10,296 nt of DNA from Mageeibacillus sp. UBA3708. Lineage in GTDB: Bacteria > Bacillota > Clostridia > Saccharofermentanales > Saccharofermentanaceae. The position numbers and the translations under genes were made by a program. The stretch lies in NCBI GenBank assembly GCA_002371375.1, contig DFIB01000062.1, positions 1 through 10,296 of the forward strand, written 5' to 3'. The notes beneath the pieces are model-generated. The model made no database searches. It was not told the DNA's origin and saw only the letters and a program-made list of their open reading frames with translations. Positions 6,804 to 10,296 of this stretch are shown here, in pieces; position 1 is the first letter of the stretch, and every line of letters starts with the position of its first letter.

Positions 6804-6809
6804 TAAGAT
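6779..6809 (+). promoter_or_regulatory. PyrR-binding RNA hairpin (anti-antiterminator)
   Basis: The RNA can fold into a lower stem ATCTT/AAGAT (6779-6783 with 6805-6809), a 5' internal bulge TAA (6784-6786), and an upper stem ACAGCC/GACTGT (6787-6792 with 6799-6804). The cap is hexaloop CGGCGA (6793-6798). This is the known PyrR recognition architecture; the loop fits CNGNGA and the 14-base core fits 12 of 14 positions of ARUCCNGNGAGGYU. The two differences fall on one base-pair position, a C6791-A6800 mismatch in place of the usual U-G. PyrR with UMP should stabilise this hairpin and thereby favour termination. Confidence 0.82.
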
Positions 6810-6866
6810 TTACGGATAACTAAATAACAAGCTATAGGTGAATTTTACATACATGACCGGGATGTT
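6786..6866 (+). promoter_or_regulatory. Antiterminator pairing of the pyr leader
   Basis: Bases 6786-6795 (AACAGCCCGG) can pair with 6857-6866 (CCGGGATGTT) with a single G-A mismatch. This pairing uses the 5' side of the PyrR hairpin and the 5' side of the terminator stem, so it excludes both. When PyrR is not bound, this structure should allow readthrough into pyrR-pyrB-pyrC-pyrF. Confidence 0.65.
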
Positions 6867-6883
6867 AATATCCCGGTCTTTTT
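6855..6883 (+). terminator. Attenuator terminator of the pyr leader
   Basis: GACCGGGAT (6855-6863) and ATCCCGGTC (6870-6878) form a perfect 9-bp stem with a six-base loop, followed directly by TTTTT at 6879-6883. It lies 28 bases before the pyrR start, between promoter and operon, as expected of a conditional terminator. It can also stop readthrough from the upstream membrane protein gene. Confidence 0.93.
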
Positions 6884-6911
6884 ATGCCGGCAGTGAAGCA
6901 GGAGAGATATT

Positions 6912-7463
6912 ATGTCAGACAACGTCAAATCAGTGCTAATGGACGAAGCGGCTGTCAAAAGAGCACTCGTCAGGATCTCTCACGAGATAATCGAACGCAA
7001 TCAGGGCCTTGATAATGTTGCTCTTATCGGTATACAGAGGCGAGGTGTTCCGATGGCAAAGTTTATCAGGGATTATCTTAATGAGATCGAGGGAGTCAAG
7101 GTTCCTTTGGGTATCCTCGATATCACATTCTACAGAGATGACCTGTCGATGCTGGCAAGTCACCCGGTAGTTCACAGCACCGACATTCCGTTCAACGTCA
7201 ACGGCAGCAAGATAGTTCTCGTCGATGATGTTCTGTTCACCGGAAGAACGATAAGGTCTGCTATTGACAATATTTTCGATATGGGAAGACCTGACGAGGT
7301 GCAGCTTGCGATACTTATCGATAGGGGACACAGACAGCTTCCTTTCAGAGCCGATTATGTCGGCAAGAACGTGCCTACTTCGCTGTCTGAGAGAGTCGAA
7401 GTGGAGCTTGAGGAAGTTGACGGCAAGACACAGGTATTGCTGTGTGCAAGGGAGGTGGTCTGA
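6912..7463 (+). CDS. pyrR: PyrR, pyr operon attenuation regulator / uracil phosphoribosyltransferase
   Basis: PyrR binds the pyr leader RNA in the presence of UMP or UTP and promotes termination; many members also convert uracil and PRPP to UMP. The 183-residue length is standard. The PRPP-binding signature [12 protein letters not shown] is at 102-113. Other conserved segments are GIQRRGV at 40-46, DITFYRDDL at 70-78 and [22 protein letters not shown] at 135-156. The start ATG is preceded by AGGAG at 6900-6904 with a seven-base gap. It is the first gene of the operon, directly after a leader carrying its own binding hairpin, and its stop overlaps the pyrB start (TGATG). Confidence 0.97.
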   Translation: MSDNVKSVLMDEAAVKRALVRISHEIIERNQGLDNVALIGIQRRGVPMAKFIRDYLNEIEGVKVPLGILDITFYRDDLSMLASHPVVHSTDIPFNVNGSKIVLVDDVLFTGRTIRSAIDNIFDMGRPDEVQLAILIDRGHRQLPFRADYVGKNVPTSLSERVEVELEEVDGKTQVLLCAREVV

Positions 7464-8392
7464 TGGGACTTAAGAATAAAGATCTCCTTGGAATGAAGCA
7501 GCTTACGGCAGATGAGATAATGGAGATACTTGATACTGCCAAGATGATGAAGATGGTCGTCGAATCAGGTAATAAGAAGACGACTCATCTGCAGGGCAAA
7601 TCTATCGTTACCCTGTTCTACGAGAACAGCACACGTACGAGATTATCGTTCGAACTCGCTTCCAAGTACATGGGTTCGGCATCCGCCAATATCTCAACAT
7701 CAGGCAGTTCTGTCAACAAAGGCGAGTCACTGCTCGATACCGCAAGAACTATCGATATGATGGGAACTGATATTATAATTATGCGCCATAACCAGTCAGG
7801 CGCGCCGCACTTCATTGCGCCTTATCTCAACGCTTCTGTTGTTAACGCAGGTGACGGTATGAATGAGCATCCCACCCAGGCGCTGCTTGATATGCTTACC
7901 ATGTATGAGAGATTCGATACTTTCGAAGGGAAGAAGATAGCTATATGCGGTGATATCTACCACAGCAGAGTTGTGAGATCGAATGCGATCGGTCTTACCA
8001 AACTGGGCGCAAAGGTATCAGTTTACGGGCCCAGGACAATGATGCCGATCGGTATCGAGGAAATGGGCGTAACAGTGGCTGACAGCGTCATTGACTGCTG
8101 CAGGGATGCCGACGCGGTAATGGGCCTGCGCGTACAGCTCGAGAGACAGAAGAGTTCACTGTTCCCGTCTGTATCCGAATACGCCAAATTCTATGCAATA
8201 ACAAAAGAAGCACTTGCCTGTGCAAAGCCAGGGGCATTCCTGATGCATCCGGGTCCCTGTAATCACGGTGTGGAGCTTCCCACTGAAGTTTATGACTGTG
8301 ATCAGTCAGTTATCAACCAGCAGGTAACAAATGGTGTCGCCGTAAGGATGGCTGTGCTTTACCTTCTCATGGCAAGGAGGAATGAATTATGA
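7463..8392 (+). CDS. pyrB: Aspartate carbamoyltransferase catalytic subunit
   Basis: Joins carbamoyl phosphate and aspartate to carbamoyl aspartate, the first committed pyrimidine step; the enzyme is cytosolic and normally a trimer. The 309-residue length is typical. Landmarks are the carbamoyl phosphate motif STRTR at 56-60, K86 in the mobile SVNKGES loop, HPTQAL at 136-141 and MHPGP at 261-265. I chose ATG 7463 over a GTG at 7442 because GGGAGGT at 7450-7456 stands six bases before it and the N-terminus then matches the family. The ATG shares one base with the pyrR stop, which suggests translational coupling. Position 268 is His where I expect Arg in the HPxPxNRGVE segment. No pyrI regulatory subunit follows, consistent with control at the RNA level by PyrR. 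Confidence 0.97.
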   Translation: MGLKNKDLLGMKQLTADEIMEILDTAKMMKMVVESGNKKTTHLQGKSIVTLFYENSTRTRLSFELASKYMGSASANISTSGSSVNKGESLLDTARTIDMMGTDIIIMRHNQSGAPHFIAPYLNASVVNAGDGMNEHPTQALLDMLTMYERFDTFEGKKIAICGDIYHSRVVRSNAIGLTKLGAKVSVYGPRTMMPIGIEEMGVTVADSVIDCCRDADAVMGLRVQLERQKSSLFPSVSEYAKFYAITKEALACAKPGAFLMHPGPCNHGVELPTEVYDCDQSVINQQVTNGVAVRMAVLYLLMARRNEL

Positions 8393-9645
8393 GATTGATA
8401 TTGAAGAATTGCAATGTTATGGGCAAAGAGATCAGGGATATCTATATCTCTGACGGCAAGTTCTGCGCTCCATACGGTGAATCTGACGCTGACAGAGTGA
8501 TCGATGTTAAGGGGAATCTCGTGACTCCGGGTCTTGTCGATATGCATGTCCATTTCAGAGAGCCGGGACAGGAATACAAGGAGAACATCGAGACAGGTTC
8601 CAAGGCTGCTGCAAGAGGCGGATTTACGAGCGTATGCTGCATGCCAAATACAAGTCCGGTCGTTGATAACGCCGCGATAGTAGAGAGCATTATCAAAAGA
8701 GCCGGTGATATCGGGCTGTGCAGGGTATATCCGATCGGTGCAGCCAGTAAGGGACTTAACGGGGAGGAATTATCCGAGATCGGCCTCATGAAAGAGGCAG
8801 GCATAGTTGCCGTATCTGATGACGGTAAGCCGATATCCACTGCAGGCTTCATGCGCAAGGTTCTTGAATACTGTGCCGATTTTGATGTGCCTGTATTGAA
8901 TCACTGCGAAGATAAATCGCTGTCAGGCGGCGCGATGAATGAAGGACCGGTATCTACTTCAATCGGGATCCGCGGAATACCGTCCGCATCCGAAGATGTT
9001 ATGATCGCCAGAGATATTATCATCGCTGAATATCTGGGACTTCCTGTACATCTGTGCCATGTAAGCACCAAAGGCGGTATGAGAATGATCAGGGAAGCAA
9101 AAGCCAGAGGCGTCAAAGTTACATGCGAGACGTGCCCTCATTACTTCACGCTTACTGATGAGAGCTGTGTCAACTACAGTGCAAATTACAAGATGCATCC
9201 GCCGCTCGGCACACAGGAAGATGTTGATGCCGTGATAGAAGCTATCGTTGACGGTACGGTAGATATGATAGTTACCGATCACGCGCCCCATCATCAGGAT
9301 GAGAAAGAGATAGAATTCTCGCTTGCACTTAACGGCATCGTCGGACTCGAATCATCCTTCGCGCTCTGCTATACATATCTTGTCAGGACAGGCAGGATAT
9401 CGCTTGACAGGCTGATCGAAATGATGTGCCACAATCCCTCGGCACTTCTTAAGCTCGGCAGGGGCGGCATGAATATAGGAGATGACGCAGATCTCGCTGT
9501 TTTCGATGTGGAGAATGAGTTTGTATTTGACAAGAACAAGATGCTGACTAAGGGGAGAAATACACCTTATGACGGCTGGAAGTTGTATGGTGACACTCTT
9601 TATACGGTAATGGGAGGTAAGATTACATATGAGAAACTTTGCTGA
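8389..9645 (+). CDS. pyrC: Dihydroorotase, class I
   Basis: Cyclises carbamoyl aspartate to dihydroorotate using zinc in an amidohydrolase barrel. The 418-residue length and HVHFREPG at 53-60 mark the class I form found in Firmicutes. Metal or catalytic residues seen are H53, H55, D145 in SDDGKP, H172 in NHCED, H224 in CHVS and D297 in TDHAPH. MPNTSP at 85-90 is also typical. ATG 8389 overlaps the pyrB stop by four bases (ATGA), with AAGGAGG at 8374-8380 eight bases before it. The 3' end overlaps pyrF by 17 bases. Nothing is missing or unusual. Confidence 0.97.
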   Translation: MRLILKNCNVMGKEIRDIYISDGKFCAPYGESDADRVIDVKGNLVTPGLVDMHVHFREPGQEYKENIETGSKAAARGGFTSVCCMPNTSPVVDNAAIVESIIKRAGDIGLCRVYPIGAASKGLNGEELSEIGLMKEAGIVAVSDDGKPISTAGFMRKVLEYCADFDVPVLNHCEDKSLSGGAMNEGPVSTSIGIRGIPSASEDVMIARDIIIAEYLGLPVHLCHVSTKGGMRMIREAKARGVKVTCETCPHYFTLTDESCVNYSANYKMHPPLGTQEDVDAVIEAIVDGTVDMIVTDHAPHHQDEKEIEFSLALNGIVGLESSFALCYTYLVRTGRISLDRLIEMMCHNPSALLKLGRGGMNIGDDADLAVFDVENEFVFDKNKMLTKGRNTPYDGWKLYGDTLYTVMGGKITYEKLC

Positions 9646-10296
9646 TGCACTTGTAAGGAAGATCGCAGCACTTGACAACCCCACAGTGATGGGCCTTGAT
9701 CCCAAGCTGGAGTACATTCCGCAGTTCCTGATTGATGAAGCTGTGAATGAGTATCCGGATGATGCAGCCAAGGCTACGGCTCATGCCATCTGGCTCTTCA
9801 ACAAAGCGCTTATTGACGCAGTGTATGATATAATTCCTGCCATCAAGCCTCAGCTTGCCTACTACGAGCTTTACGGAATCGAAGCTTTGAAAGTGCTTAA
9901 CAAGACAATACAGTATGCTCAGAACAAGGGAATGCTCGTAATCGCCGACTGCAAGCGCAATGATATCGGAGCGACGTCAAATGCTTATGCAGAAGGCATC
10001 TTAGGCTCCACAGAGATCATCGACGGAACAAAAGTAAGTATGATGAACGCCGATTGCGCCACTGTCAACGGATATCTCGGAATAGACGGTATCAAGCCTT
10101 TCCTTGATGTCTGCGGCAGAGACGGCAAGGGGATATTTATTCTTGTAAGAACATCCAATCCTTCTGCAGGAGATCTTCAGGATCTCGAGCTTGGTGACGG
10201 CAGGAAAGTATATGAAGCAATGGCTTCTCTCGTTAATACATGGGGTGAGGATCTGATCGGCGAGGAAGGATTCTCGTCAGTCGGCGCTGTAGTTGG
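9629..10296 (+). CDS. pyrF: Orotidine-5'-phosphate decarboxylase, type 2 (partial, runs off window)
   Basis: Decarboxylates OMP to UMP, the last de novo step and the source of the PyrR co-regulator. The window holds the first 222 codons with no stop, out of roughly 300 expected for the type 2 family. The catalytic DxKxxD motif is DCKRND at 107-112 with K109 as the catalytic lysine. The N-terminal GLDPKL and later VRTSNPSAGDL segments are typical of type 2 enzymes. ATG 9629 lies inside the pyrC end (17-base overlap) and is preceded by GGGAGGT at 9612-9618, so translation is likely coupled. Further pyr genes such as pyrK, pyrD or pyrE are likely downstream, an inference from common operon order. 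Confidence 0.95.
   Translation, partial: MRNFADALVRKIAALDNPTVMGLDPKLEYIPQFLIDEAVNEYPDDAAKATAHAIWLFNKALIDAVYDIIPAIKPQLAYYELYGIEALKVLNKTIQYAQNKGMLVIADCKRNDIGATSNAYAEGILGSTEIIDGTKVSMMNADCATVNGYLGIDGIKPFLDVCGRDGKGIFILVRTSNPSAGDLQDLELGDGRKVYEAMASLVNTWGEDLIGEEGFSSVGAVV

Overview
The window looks like chromosome of a low-to-mid GC Firmicute of the class Clostridia, probably a gut or rumen member near the Lachnospiraceae or Oscillospiraceae. This rests on the strong AGGAGG-type ribosome sites, an AGA/AGG-rich codon style, a PyrR-controlled pyr operon with a leader attenuator, and a sensor of LacI-like domain plus GGDEF. The exact taxon is an inference. There is no rRNA, CRISPR array, insertion sequence or phage gene, and no stretch over 300 bases without a gene.

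Layout. Positions 5-89 are a tRNA-Tyr followed by its intrinsic terminator. Next on the + strand are uppP (undecaprenyl-diphosphatase) and, one base later, an 869-residue three-part protein. That protein joins a GH16 glucanase-like domain, a LacI/periplasmic-binding-type sugar sensor and a GGDEF diguanylate cyclase. Its stop codon abuts the stop codon of a convergent Si-type citrate synthase gene. Upstream of the citrate synthase, and on the same (-) strand, is a FabG-like reductase with hallmarks of the YmfI type (elongation factor P 5-aminopentanone reductase). Divergent from it is an orphan single-pass membrane protein.

The right third is the start of a de novo pyrimidine operon: pyrR, pyrB, pyrC and pyrF, the last cut by the window edge. 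All four are coupled by short overlaps. The pyrR leader (about 6742-6883) holds a promoter, a PyrR-binding hairpin with a CNGNGA hexaloop, a competing antiterminator pairing and a strong terminator. Together these make a complete UMP-responsive attenuator readable from sequence. The operon start also overlaps a short reading frame that resembles the first residues of RuvX.

The most novel item is the GH16-LacI-GGDEF fusion. It has no signal peptide, keeps the GH16 acid triad, has lost two usual GH16 cleft tryptophans, and has an intact GGDEF active site without the product-inhibition I-site. It may link beta-glucan or similar oligosaccharide recognition, perhaps cleavage, directly to cyclic-di-GMP synthesis inside the cell.
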